Positions 16,959-24,133 of a DNA stretch of 60,191 nucleotides are shown piece after piece. Each line of letters starts with the position of its first letter. Positions within the stretch are counted from its first letter, which is position 1. The DNA comes from JBBQKI01 sp038326725. Lineage in GTDB: Bacteria; Bacteroidota; Bacteroidia; Flavobacteriales; Flavobacteriaceae. The stretch spans positions 1-60,191 of the forward strand of contig JBBQKI010000011.1 in assembly GCA_038326725.1 (NCBI GenBank), in the 5' to 3' direction. The translations under genes were made by a program, and so were the position numbers. Below the pieces are notes generated by a model. The model saw nothing but the letters and a program-made list of their open reading frames with translations, was not told the DNA's origin and ran no database searches.

Positions 16959-17267
16959 ATGTACCGCGCATATTTGCAATTCTATAAAATGATTTTTCCT
17001 TTTGTGGCAGCATTTTCAATAATTTGTATTGCATTTTTTGGTCTGTTTTTGTCATTTTTACTTTTTGCAATAGTTGGTCCGGCAATTGGAATGCTTAGTT
17101 TCAAAATTTTTTATAAGGACCAATTCTATTTTTATTACAACTTAGGAATAACCCTTTCAAAATTAATGGGTGTTTCCTTTCTCATAAATTTATTCTTGGG
17201 GATTCCCATCTATAGCATCATAATTTTAATCTTAAGTTTTTTTCTTGGCAGTTTTACAATTACATAG
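16959..17267 (+). CDS. Small membrane protein overlapping an ABC ATPase gene
   Basis: This 102-residue protein has three hydrophobic segments (about 10-45, 62-80 and 82-100). Its 3' end overlaps the start of the ABC ATPase gene by 23 bases in another frame. The overlap and shared strand suggest translational coupling, so it may be the membrane partner of the ATPase or a remnant of one. It is much smaller than a normal ABC permease. I do not recognise the family. Confidence 0.7.
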   Translation: MYRAYLQFYKMIFPFVAAFSIICIAFFGLFLSFLLFAIVGPAIGMLSFKIFYKDQFYFYYNLGITLSKLMGVSFLINLFLGIPIYSIIILILSFFLGSFTIT

Positions 17268-17916
17268 CGCAGCAAAAAGGTTTGGACGCAAAGTTGTGAT
17301 TGAAAAAGTTTCATTCACTTTGAAGACAGGCGATATATTAGGAATATTCGGTCGCAATGGTTGCGGGAAATCTACATTATTGAAAATACTCTTTGGAACT
17401 GGAAAGGCTGATTTTATTAATGTTTCAATAGATAATGAAAATATAAATCCTTCAGAAAATATAAAAAACCAACACCTCGCCTATCTTCCGCAGCATCCTT
17501 TTTTGCCCAGAAATGTAAAGGTTCGAGATATTATACCTATCTATTTTGAAGAAGAAAAGCAACAGGACGCTATTTTTTATGATTCGTTGATTGCCAAAAT
17601 CGCTTCCAAAAAAGTAGGAGAATTATCTCTTGGACAATCTCGCTATTTTGAAGTATTATTAGTGGGAAATTTGGATTGTCCTTTTATTATGTTAGATGAA
17701 CCATTTTCAATGATTGAGCCGCTGTATAAAATTGAAATAAAGTCTCTTTTAAATAAGCTAAAGGCGGAAAAAGGAATAATAATAACCGACCATTATTATG
17801 AAGATGTTTTGGATATAACCACACAAAATCTATTTATAAAAGACGGTAATAGTATTAAAATTGAAAGCAAGGAAGATTTGAAGAAGCTTGAATATCTGGG
17901 TAGAAATCCTTCATAA
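17245..17916 (+). CDS. ABC transporter ATP-binding protein
   Basis: The protein has 223 residues. Walker A GRNGCGKST is near residue 36, the Q-loop near 84 (YLPQHP), the signature LSLGQSR near 131, Walker B FIMLDEPF near 150, and the H-switch TDHYY near 180. The only start that preserves the first strand of the fold is TTG at 17245, inside the end of the preceding membrane-protein gene. That gene is too short for a full permease, so the ATPase may serve a split or reduced exporter, or may be partly orphaned. Substrate unknown. The region just downstream holds two decayed gene fragments, so rearrangement has happened here. Confidence 0.88.
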   Translation: MAVLQLHSAAKRFGRKVVIEKVSFTLKTGDILGIFGRNGCGKSTLLKILFGTGKADFINVSIDNENINPSENIKNQHLAYLPQHPFLPRNVKVRDIIPIYFEEEKQQDAIFYDSLIAKIASKKVGELSLGQSRYFEVLLVGNLDCPFIMLDEPFSMIEPLYKIEIKSLLNKLKAEKGIIITDHYYEDVLDITTQNLFIKDGNSIKIESKEDLKKLEYLGRNPS

Positions 17917-17939
17917 AAAAAACCCCATTTCTGGAGCTT

Positions 17940-18059
17940 TTATTCCTTAATTTTCGACATTACAATGTCTGAGCTCATTTTACCTTGAAAAACGTGGTAT
18001 TGAAACAATTTTTGCAACTGCTCTTTGCTTTCTGGCTTCATTAAATTGTCCAATGTACT
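17940..18059 (-). pseudogene. Fasciclin-domain gene fragment
   Basis: Read on the minus strand, 39 codons encode a fasciclin (FAS1) segment starting STLDNLMKPESKEQLQKL and including YHVFQGKMSSDIV, before a TAA at 17940-17942. It aligns with the intact fasciclin lipoprotein at 20528-21151 (DNLMMPENKAKLQALLTYHV). There is no start, and upstream the frame breaks. The fragment lies between 10-base direct repeats (TGGAGCTTTT at 17932 and 18075). Confidence 0.75.
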
Positions 18060-18095
18060 TATGGAACTTTATTTTGGAGCTTTTTCTGAAAGAAA

Positions 18096-18185
18096 ATTGA
18101 GAGCAAAAAGATATTTTCCAAAACCATCAAAACCATGAAATTCAAAAATGATTTTTATGTTGATAATGAAGAAATCCACAATTAG
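18096..18185 (+). pseudogene. C-terminal fragment of an M1-like aminopeptidase
   Basis: Twenty-nine codons ending in TAG at 18183 encode IESKKIFSKTIKTMKFKNDF and a short tail, closely matching the last residues of the intact M1 peptidase (SKKVFSNPIKTMEIKKDFYV). An in-frame TGA lies just upstream at 18087-18089, and the rest of the gene is missing. It touches the 3' end of the dedA gene on the other strand. This is a relic of a second M1 gene or of a duplication. Confidence 0.75.
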
Positions 18186-18865
18186 TCATTCACGCTATCG
18201 GGATTAAAATCTTCTGCTTTCCGCAATTTGCGCTTCTTTCGCTTGTTCTTAAAAAATTCCACAAAAATGGGAATCAGCGAGGCAATAATTATTAAAAGCA
18301 CAACAAGACTGAAGTTTTCCTTTACAAATGGAAGGTTCCCGAACAAATAACCCGCCGCAATGAAAAGGCCGATCCATAAAATTCCCCCACTAATGTTGTA
18401 GAAAATAAACCGGGAGTAGTTCATCCGTGATGCCCCGGCTACAAACGGCGCGTAAGTACGAACAATGGGAACAAACCGGGCAATGATGATTGTTTTGCCC
18501 CCGTATTTTTCATAAAAAGCCTCAGTTTTTCGCAAATAAGACATTTTAAAAATTCGGGCATCTTCCTTAAAAAAGCGTGTCCCGAAAAATTGTCCCGTGG
18601 CATAGTTAACGGAATCGCCCATCACAGCAGCCACAAAAAGCAATAATGCCAATAAAAAAGGATCCAAAACCCCTGTGGCACAAATGGCCCCAGCCGCAAA
18701 AAGAAGGGAATCCCCCGGTAAAAAAGGGGTTACCACAAAACCAGTTTCCGCAAAAATGATCAAGAAAAGAATGGCGTATGTCCACGTGCCGTAATTCCCA
18801 ACAATTTCCACTAAATGGTCGTCGATATTTAAGACAAAGTCAATCAGGAGTTCAATCCATTCCAT
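18182..18865 (-). CDS. DedA-family membrane protein
   Basis: The protein has 227 residues with about five hydrophobic segments. The DedA/SNARE-associated motifs are present: PFLPGDSLLFAAGAI near 48-62 and RFVPIVRTYAPFVAGASRM near 128-146, where the Arg pair is functionally important in E. coli homologues. DedA proteins are lipid scramblases or transporters; some flip undecaprenyl phosphate or phosphatidylethanolamine, and they affect membrane potential and drug resistance. The basic C-terminal tail (KNKRKKRKLRKAED) is cytosolic. It is encoded just after the symporter gene on the same strand (43-base gap), so both may share a transcript from the promoter at 20361-20391. Confidence 0.92.
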   Translation of the reverse strand: MEWIELLIDFVLNIDDHLVEIVGNYGTWTYAILFLIIFAETGFVVTPFLPGDSLLFAAGAICATGVLDPFLLALLLFVAAVMGDSVNYATGQFFGTRFFKEDARIFKMSYLRKTEAFYEKYGGKTIIIARFVPIVRTYAPFVAGASRMNYSRFIFYNISGGILWIGLFIAAGYLFGNLPFVKENFSLVVLLIIIASLIPIFVEFFKNKRKKRKLRKAEDFNPDSVND

Positions 18866-18908
18866 ATTTTATTTTTTTAATATTTATTGGGAAAAGAATA
18901 AAAATTAC

Positions 18909-20303
18909 TTAAAGATTTTTTGAAACCCTCCTTGGCGGTGGACGTAGTTCACCATTTAGATGATACCCTTCAGAACGTGCCACAAAAGTGGCGGCAGTAA
19001 TATCGCCAATCACGTTAACAGCAGTTCGGCACATGTCCAAAATACGATCTACTCCCAGAATTACCGCTATTAATGCAGGGTTTACGCCAATACCTGCAAG
19101 CACAACGATAATGTAGGGAATTGACCCCCCGGGAACACCGGCAGTACCAATTCCGCCCAAAATGGCCAAATATGCAACGCCCAATTGAGCAGCCACAGTT
19201 AATTCAACCCCTGCCAATTGAGCCAAAAATATGATAGTAATACCTTCGTAAAGGGCTGTCCCATTTTGGTTTGCCGTGGCACCGATGGTCAAAACAAAGG
19301 AATTTATTTCTTCCGGAACTCCAAGGTTTTCTTTCGATTCTCTTAAAGCAGTGGGCAAGGTAGCATTGGATGAAGAGGTTGAGAATGCGGTAACAGCGGT
19401 TGTTTTAACCCTTCGGAAAAAATCCATGGGCGAAAGCGCGGAAAGAAAATAGACCGATGCTGAATAAACGATGACAGCATGAATAAGCAATCCCCCCAAA
19501 ACAACCAAAATAAACCATAAAAGTGCGATGAGCAGTTCCATTCCGAAGGAAGCAATACTGCTAAATACCAAAAGCGTCACAGCATAGGGTGCTACCCACA
19601 TTATGCCATTTATAATTTTTACTGAAATTTCAAAAAGGGCGTCAAAAAAACCAAGAAAAGGCGCTGCCGTTTGTTTGGGAATCATCGTGGAAGCCATGCC
19701 GAGGACAAGCGCAAAAAACATGATATGCAACAAATTGGGCGTGCCAACCATTGAAGATATTGGATTGGCTGGGATAAGGCTTTCCACAATTTGCGTAATA
19801 ACCGGAACATCGGCTTTCTCCAATTCTGCGGCACTTGTGGTGGCTGCCCCAACTTTTTCCATGGCCGCAATGCCGTATTCTGCTTTTAAACCTTCAGCGG
19901 TAGCGGCATCAATACGTTTTCCGGGCTCAAAAAGGTTTACCATGGATATCCCAATTACCACTGAAATGGCAGAAATTATAACAGTGTAAAGCAAGGTTTT
20001 GAAACCCACTCGACCCAATTTTTTTACGTTCCCCAATCCAGCAACGCCCAATACGAGCGCAGAAAAAACAAGCGGGATTACAATCATCAACAGCAACCTC
20101 AACCACAATTTCCCCAAGGGTTCAGTGATGTTTTTAACAAACCAAGTGAGCTCTGGATTCACGGATCCAAATACGACACTGGCTATAATACCTGCTGAAG
20201 CGCCTATAAGCAATCCCAACAATATTTTGGTATGCATGGCCCTGCTTTTTTTCTTGGAAGGCTTTATTTCGTTTTCAGGGTCCGAGGGTTGGTTTTCAAT
20301 CAT
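18909..20303 (-). CDS. Dicarboxylate/amino acid:cation symporter (DAACS family)
   Basis: The 464-residue protein belongs to the glutamate/dicarboxylate symporter family (GltP/DctA fold). Visible family marks are the serine-rich hairpin AFSTSSSNATLPT near 310, TIGATANQNGTALYEG near 338 and the second hairpin GGIGTAGVPGGSI near 385, then DRILDMCRTAVNVIGD near 425 with the substrate-binding Asp/Arg/Asn. It imports acidic amino acids or C4-dicarboxylates with Na+ or H+. The N-terminal 20 residues are charged and cytosolic. A well-formed Bacteroidota promoter lies about 60 bases upstream. The first membrane hairpin region has a larger-than-usual insert near residues 133-175. Substrate cannot be told from sequence. 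Confidence 0.93.
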   Translation of the reverse strand: MIENQPSDPENEIKPSKKKSRAMHTKILLGLLIGASAGIIASVVFGSVNPELTWFVKNITEPLGKLWLRLLLMIVIPLVFSALVLGVAGLGNVKKLGRVGFKTLLYTVIISAISVVIGISMVNLFEPGKRIDAATAEGLKAEYGIAAMEKVGAATTSAAELEKADVPVITQIVESLIPANPISSMVGTPNLLHIMFFALVLGMASTMIPKQTAAPFLGFFDALFEISVKIINGIMWVAPYAVTLLVFSSIASFGMELLIALLWFILVVLGGLLIHAVIVYSASVYFLSALSPMDFFRRVKTTAVTAFSTSSSNATLPTALRESKENLGVPEEINSFVLTIGATANQNGTALYEGITIIFLAQLAGVELTVAAQLGVAYLAILGGIGTAGVPGGSIPYIIVVLAGIGVNPALIAVILGVDRILDMCRTAVNVIGDITAATFVARSEGYHLNGELRPPPRRVSKNL

Positions 20304-20360
20304 TTTTTACTCGTTGAATATTAATTAAATAAATTTAACATTAAATTAATCCGGTAGCTT

Positions 20361-20391
20361 CAAATGTATTAAAAATGAATAGCAGTTCAAA
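20361..20391 (-). promoter_or_regulatory. Bacteroidota-type promoter of the symporter gene
   Basis: On the minus strand TTTG (20391-20388) is followed after exactly 19 bases by TACATTTG (20368-20361), matching the -33 TTTG / -7 TAnnTTTG consensus. The ATG at 20303 is about 58 bases further. Confidence 0.7.
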
Positions 20392-20470
20392 TTTAAATTG
20401 GGGTTTATGGGAAATTAAACCAATGAGGAAGTATCTTCTTTTAATATAATCGAAAACCGTGAAATCTGAA

Positions 20471-20503
20471 AAATAAAAAAAGCCTTGAAAAATCAAGGCT
20501 TTT
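20471..20503 (-). terminator. Terminator after the fasciclin gene
   Basis: A perfect 10-bp stem (AAAAGCCTTG / CAAGGCTTTT) with a 6-base loop. Read on the minus strand it is followed by a T-run, and it stands 25 bases after the fasciclin stop. Confidence 0.85.
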
Positions 20504-20527
20504 AGTAATTTTTTTAAAAAAAAGTGA

Positions 20528-21151
20528 TTATCCTTTTGGCATCAAAACGGTGTCAACACCGTGAATAATTCCATTGGAAGCATCAACATCAGCCATAACT
20601 ACGGTTGATTTTCCGCCTTTAGCATCTTTGATGGTCAATTTATCACCTTCCATAGACAACATAAGTTTTTCACCTTGTACGGTTGTAACTTCATATTTGT
20701 TGTTATTTTCCTTAACTCCTGTCATAACTGTTTCAGCATTCCACTCACCCGCAACAACGTGGTAAGTCAAAAGTGCTTGCAATTTAGCTTTGTTTTCTGG
20801 CATCATTAGGTTGTCCATAGTAGCTTTTGGTACTTTCGCGAAAGCAGCATTGGTTGGAGCAAATACGGTAAAAGGACCTTCACTGTTCAGAGTTTCGGCA
20901 AGTTCTGCAGTTTGAATAGCAGTTACTAGTGTTGAAAAATCTGCATTTTTCATGGCAATGGCAGCAACAGTATTGGCTGAAAAGTCGGCTTTAGCCATTT
21001 CTTCAGCTTGCATAATGGAATCTTGTTGCATTTCCATACGCATTTCTTCTGCTTTTGCAGCTTCTTCGGCTTCTTTCTTTTTACCATCTTCACAAGATGT
21101 GAAAACGAAAGCAACAACCGCAAGTGATAATAAAAGGGATTTTAGTTTCAT
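20528..21151 (-). CDS. Fasciclin-domain lipoprotein
   Basis: The protein has 207 residues. The lipobox is FTSC with Cys20, so it is anchored as a lipoprotein. A helical Glu/Ala/Met-rich linker (about 22-60) is followed by one FAS1 domain (about 65-205) with FTVFAPTNAAFAKVP near 98 and TYHVVAGEW near 130, and ending GIIHGVDTVLMP. FAS1 domains act in cell adhesion and matrix contacts. It stands alone between its own promoter and a terminator. A decayed relative lies at 17940-18059. Confidence 0.93.
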   Translation of the reverse strand: MKLKSLLLSLAVVAFVFTSCEDGKKKEAEEAAKAEEMRMEMQQDSIMQAEEMAKADFSANTVAAIAMKNADFSTLVTAIQTAELAETLNSEGPFTVFAPTNAAFAKVPKATMDNLMMPENKAKLQALLTYHVVAGEWNAETVMTGVKENNNKYEVTTVQGEKLMLSMEGDKLTIKDAKGGKSTVVMADVDASNGIIHGVDTVLMPKG

Positions 21152-21180
21152 AATAAAAATTTGTTTGATTTTTGTTCGCG

Positions 21181-21188
21181 CAAATATA
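21181..21188 (-). promoter_or_regulatory. Candidate -7 box of the fasciclin gene
   Basis: TATATTTG on the minus strand matches TAnnTTTG, 30 bases before the ATG at 21151. A -33 TTTG is not evident at the right distance. Confidence 0.5.
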
Positions 21189-21282
21189 TTTCAACTTCTC
21201 CGAATAATGAATTATTTATTTTTAATATTTAGTTAAAACTTTGGGAAAATTTCACTTAAACAAAATATGAAAATATTTCATA

Positions 21283-22251
21283 CTATATTATCCCAATCTT
21301 CTTTGAATGTGTAAGGGCTTCTTCGCTATTTTTAAAATAGCTTGTTGGCACGTTCATGCTCTCTATGTTTTTTAAAATGAGGCTTGTTTTTGTTTTTTTA
21401 TGCCTCTTGGTCTGCCGAATGTAAACTGCCCGAAGACTGGACGGAAAGGTTTTGCATATTCTTTCATAGATTTCCGCATCGCGTTGCGAATCATCTCCCA
21501 TTAAAACATAGTCAATTTCCGGGTAGAACATGATGATGTCCTTTATTTTTTCGAACTTATGATCATGGCTACCCCTTCCCGTAAAAAGAAAATCGGATAT
21601 ACCGGTCTTTATTTTTTTCAGTTTAATAACCGCTTTTGGCAAGTCGTGCATGCGGGCGAAGGAGTCGATAAATTCATAAAGGTTCCACTCGCTGCTCGAA
21701 ACGTAAAAAAAAGAATTTGAGGCTATTTTACTGTCTTGGCCCGCAATGCTTAAATATTGGTAATGCCGGACTACATCATCATAAATTTTACGCTTGTTTA
21801 TGTTCCTTAAAAGCAATACGTATAGTTTTTTTAGGAAAGAACGGCTATGGGAAATCAAAAAAGTATCGTCTATATCCGAAATGATCGCAACCTTGCTTTT
21901 ATAAGGTTTTAAAACTTCCCCGATTTCGATAATGCCGATATCGAAAACTTTGCAGGCAACCGTATAACTATGCCACCCACTTTCCAAATTTTCCTTAAAC
22001 GGAACGTTAAATCTGAAATGGCCGTCGCTTAAAGTTTTTGTGGTTACCTGTAGGTTTTTGAAATTAAGTTGAACCTCCATATTTTCTATGGGTTTTATCC
22101 GAAACATATGGATAACGGAAACAGCATGGCGAATCCCTTTTCGGTCCAATTGGTAACGGTTGGGCGCCCAGGATTTGAATACATGGCCCCAAACCACCAA
22201 CTGCTCATCATTCACGTAACCACGATATAATTTTAAGTCTAACTTTACCAA
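21283..22251 (-). CDS. App1-like phosphatidate phosphatase domain protein (DUF2183)
   Basis: The protein has 322 residues. The C-terminal half is a HAD-type catalytic domain of the App1/DUF2183 family: ISDIDDTFLISHS at 125-137 gives the nucleophile motif DxDxT, SSEWNLYEF near 190 fits the middle motif, and LFTGRGSHDHK followed by YVLMGDDSQRDAEIY supplies the Lys and acidic motifs. The N-terminal half (1-115) resembles the beta-rich module common in bacterial App1 proteins. Fungal App1 dephosphorylates phosphatidate to diacylglycerol. Its gene is divergent from a diacylglycerol-kinase-like gene only 63 bases away, which would run the reverse reaction. Activity is inferred from motifs. Confidence 0.87.
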   Translation of the reverse strand: MVKLDLKLYRGYVNDEQLVVWGHVFKSWAPNRYQLDRKGIRHAVSVIHMFRIKPIENMEVQLNFKNLQVTTKTLSDGHFRFNVPFKENLESGWHSYTVACKVFDIGIIEIGEVLKPYKSKVAIISDIDDTFLISHSRSFLKKLYVLLLRNINKRKIYDDVVRHYQYLSIAGQDSKIASNSFFYVSSSEWNLYEFIDSFARMHDLPKAVIKLKKIKTGISDFLFTGRGSHDHKFEKIKDIIMFYPEIDYVLMGDDSQRDAEIYERICKTFPSSLRAVYIRQTKRHKKTKTSLILKNIESMNVPTSYFKNSEEALTHSKKIGII

Positions 22252-22314
22252 TTCAGATTTTATTAACGGTTTGAAACAAACAAAATACCTAATTTTAAAA
22301 TAAAATATCAGTTA

Positions 22315-23217
22315 ATGAATATACAAAATCATGTTCTATTAATCGTCAACCCAATTGCGGGAGGGTCAGAAAAAGGCGAACTTATTGAAACCATCATTAC
22401 AGAAATAGATAAAAGGGAAATGGAACTCCGTATTTTTGAAACCACCGGTAATGACGATGAAGGCGAAATCCAGCGACTGATTAAAGAACATAATCCACAA
22501 AGGATACTGGCCGCTGGCGGTGATGGCACCGTACAATTGGTGTCAAAAGTAGCAAAAAATCATTCAGCTATCCTCGGCATAATTCCAGCGGGTTCAGCAA
22601 ATGGGTTAGCCGTTAATTTCGGAATCCCCAATGATCTTCAGCAACAGCTCGATATTGCCTTGGGCGAATATACTTTAGCGATAGATCTTTTATTGGTAAA
22701 TAACCATTTATGCCTTCATATTGCCGATCTTGGAATAAACGCCGAATTAATAAAAAATTACGAAAACTCCAACCTTCGTGGAAAATTGGGTTATTTGCTC
22801 CAATCTATTCCTACCCTTTTTAAAACCGAAGGTCCTTTTGATTTTGAAATTGAAGCAAATGGGGAACGGTTTATAAAAAAAGGCGTCTTGCTTGCCATTG
22901 CAAACGCTAATAAATTTGGGACGGGTGCTGTAATAAATCCTGAAGGAAAAATGAACGATGGCCTTTTTGAAATCCTGATTTTCAAAAACCTTGATTTTAT
23001 AGAAATCATAAAAACCCTGAATGACGATTGGGATATGGATCCGGATTTTATGGAGTCAATAACTACGGATAGCGCGGTTATAAAATGCCTCACCAAAGTA
23101 CCTTTTCAAATTGATGGTGAATATATTGGAGAAATGGACACGGTGAAAGCCACCATTTTAAAAGAAAAACTTGAAATAGCACTTCCCTTTGAATTTTATG
23201 AACAGTATAAATTATAG
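22315..23217 (+). CDS. Diacylglycerol kinase / lipid kinase family protein (YegS/BmrU type)
   Basis: The 300-residue protein has the lipid-kinase catalytic fold: VNPIAGGSEKGEL near 11-23, the nucleotide-binding GGDGT at about 66-70, and PAGSANGLA near 93, then a beta-sandwich C-terminal domain ending with FQIDGEY. Members phosphorylate diacylglycerol, phosphatidylglycerol or related lipids. It is divergently transcribed from the App1-like phosphatase, so the pair may balance phosphatidate and diacylglycerol at the membrane. Substrate not determinable from sequence. Confidence 0.92.
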   Translation: MNIQNHVLLIVNPIAGGSEKGELIETIITEIDKREMELRIFETTGNDDEGEIQRLIKEHNPQRILAAGGDGTVQLVSKVAKNHSAILGIIPAGSANGLAVNFGIPNDLQQQLDIALGEYTLAIDLLLVNNHLCLHIADLGINAELIKNYENSNLRGKLGYLLQSIPTLFKTEGPFDFEIEANGERFIKKGVLLAIANANKFGTGAVINPEGKMNDGLFEILIFKNLDFIEIIKTLNDDWDMDPDFMESITTDSAVIKCLTKVPFQIDGEYIGEMDTVKATILKEKLEIALPFEFYEQYKL

Positions 23218-23334
23218 CTGTTTATTCTGTATTATTTAAATATCAATTCTTAAATCAAATGCTAAGGTTTTTTTAAAATTTTGGTAAAAGATGGCTTGTA
23301 GTCCTATCTTTAACTAAACAATAAAAAATAAACC

Positions 23335-23916
23335 ATGAAAAATTTAGCATTTTTTACATTGATCGGCATTTTTGCATTCACCAGCTGTAAAAACGAAAAT
23401 AAAAAAACGGAAGACCCCTTGGTTATTGATGAAAATGTAAGTCAAGAAGAAATCCGCGAGGAAATCAAAACCCTTAATGTTGCCTTGGAATCCAAAAGCG
23501 GAAGCAATACCGTTGGGCAAGCAATTTTTACGGAAGAAAATGGAAAAGTGAGATTGGAAGCCAAAATTTCAGGATTAACTCCCGGAACACATGCGGTCCA
23601 CATTCATGAAAAGGCGGATTGCTCAGCAGCAGATGCAACTTCAGCCGGTGGACATTGGAACCCCACCTTTGCTTCCCACGGAAAATGGGGAGACGCTGCC
23701 GGTTATCATAAAGGTGATATAGGGAATTTTGAAGCTGATAGCGATGGGAATGGAAAAATTACTATGGAAACCGATGAGTGGTGCATTGGCTGTGGCGATG
23801 ACACAAAGGATATCACAGGAAAATCATTAATAATTCATACCGGAAAAGATGATTTCAAAACACAACCCACCGGTGATGCAGGAGGAAGGATAAGTTGCGG
23901 CGGAATCATTCAATAA
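23335..23916 (+). CDS. sodC: Cu/Zn superoxide dismutase, lipoprotein
   Basis: The protein has 193 residues. Lipobox FTSC gives Cys19 as the lipidation site, so the enzyme sits in the periplasm or on the outer membrane. Copper and zinc ligands are visible: HIH in HAVHIHEKADC, GGHWNP, GYHKGD with the zinc Asp in the GDIGNF region, and IIHTGKDD. The intramolecular disulfide Cys pair is present (KADC and GGRISCGG), and there is an extra CIGC pair near residue 155 in the loop before IIHTGK. It dismutates superoxide made outside the cytoplasm. It is a single-gene unit followed by a strong terminator. Confidence 0.95.
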   Translation: MKNLAFFTLIGIFAFTSCKNENKKTEDPLVIDENVSQEEIREEIKTLNVALESKSGSNTVGQAIFTEENGKVRLEAKISGLTPGTHAVHIHEKADCSAADATSAGGHWNPTFASHGKWGDAAGYHKGDIGNFEADSDGNGKITMETDEWCIGCGDDTKDITGKSLIIHTGKDDFKTQPTGDAGGRISCGGIIQ

Positions 23917-23930
23917 CACATAAGATAATT

Positions 23931-23966
23931 AAAAAACCCATCGTGTAAAAAGCGATGGGTTTTTTT
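23931..23966 (+). terminator. Terminator after sodC
   Basis: A perfect 13-bp stem (AAAAAACCCATCG / CGATGGGTTTTTT) with a 9-base loop and a T-run. Confidence 0.9.
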
Positions 23967-24096
23967 AGAATATAATCTAAATGTTTCTTTTTAGGGAGAT
24001 CAGGGCCTTTTGAAATTTACTTTATGTTTCATTTATTTTTATATTCTTACTATTTTTTATAGAGACAAGAACAATACCATTTTTATATATAAAATT

Positions 24097-24124
24097 AAAA
24101 CCCGGCCTTTAGCGGCAGGGTTTT
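24097..24124 (-). terminator. Hairpin terminator after the M36 protease gene
   Basis: AAAACCC / GGGTTTT with an inner 3-bp stem and one mismatch. It lies 10 bases beyond the M36 stop codon on the minus strand and is followed there by a T-rich stretch. Confidence 0.65.
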
Positions 24125-24133
24125 AATTTTCCA

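Noticed and set aside
17932..18084. Insertion sequence flanked by target-site duplication
   Set aside because: The 10-base direct repeats enclose only a gene fragment with no transposase or terminal inverted repeats; kept as an observation on the remnants.
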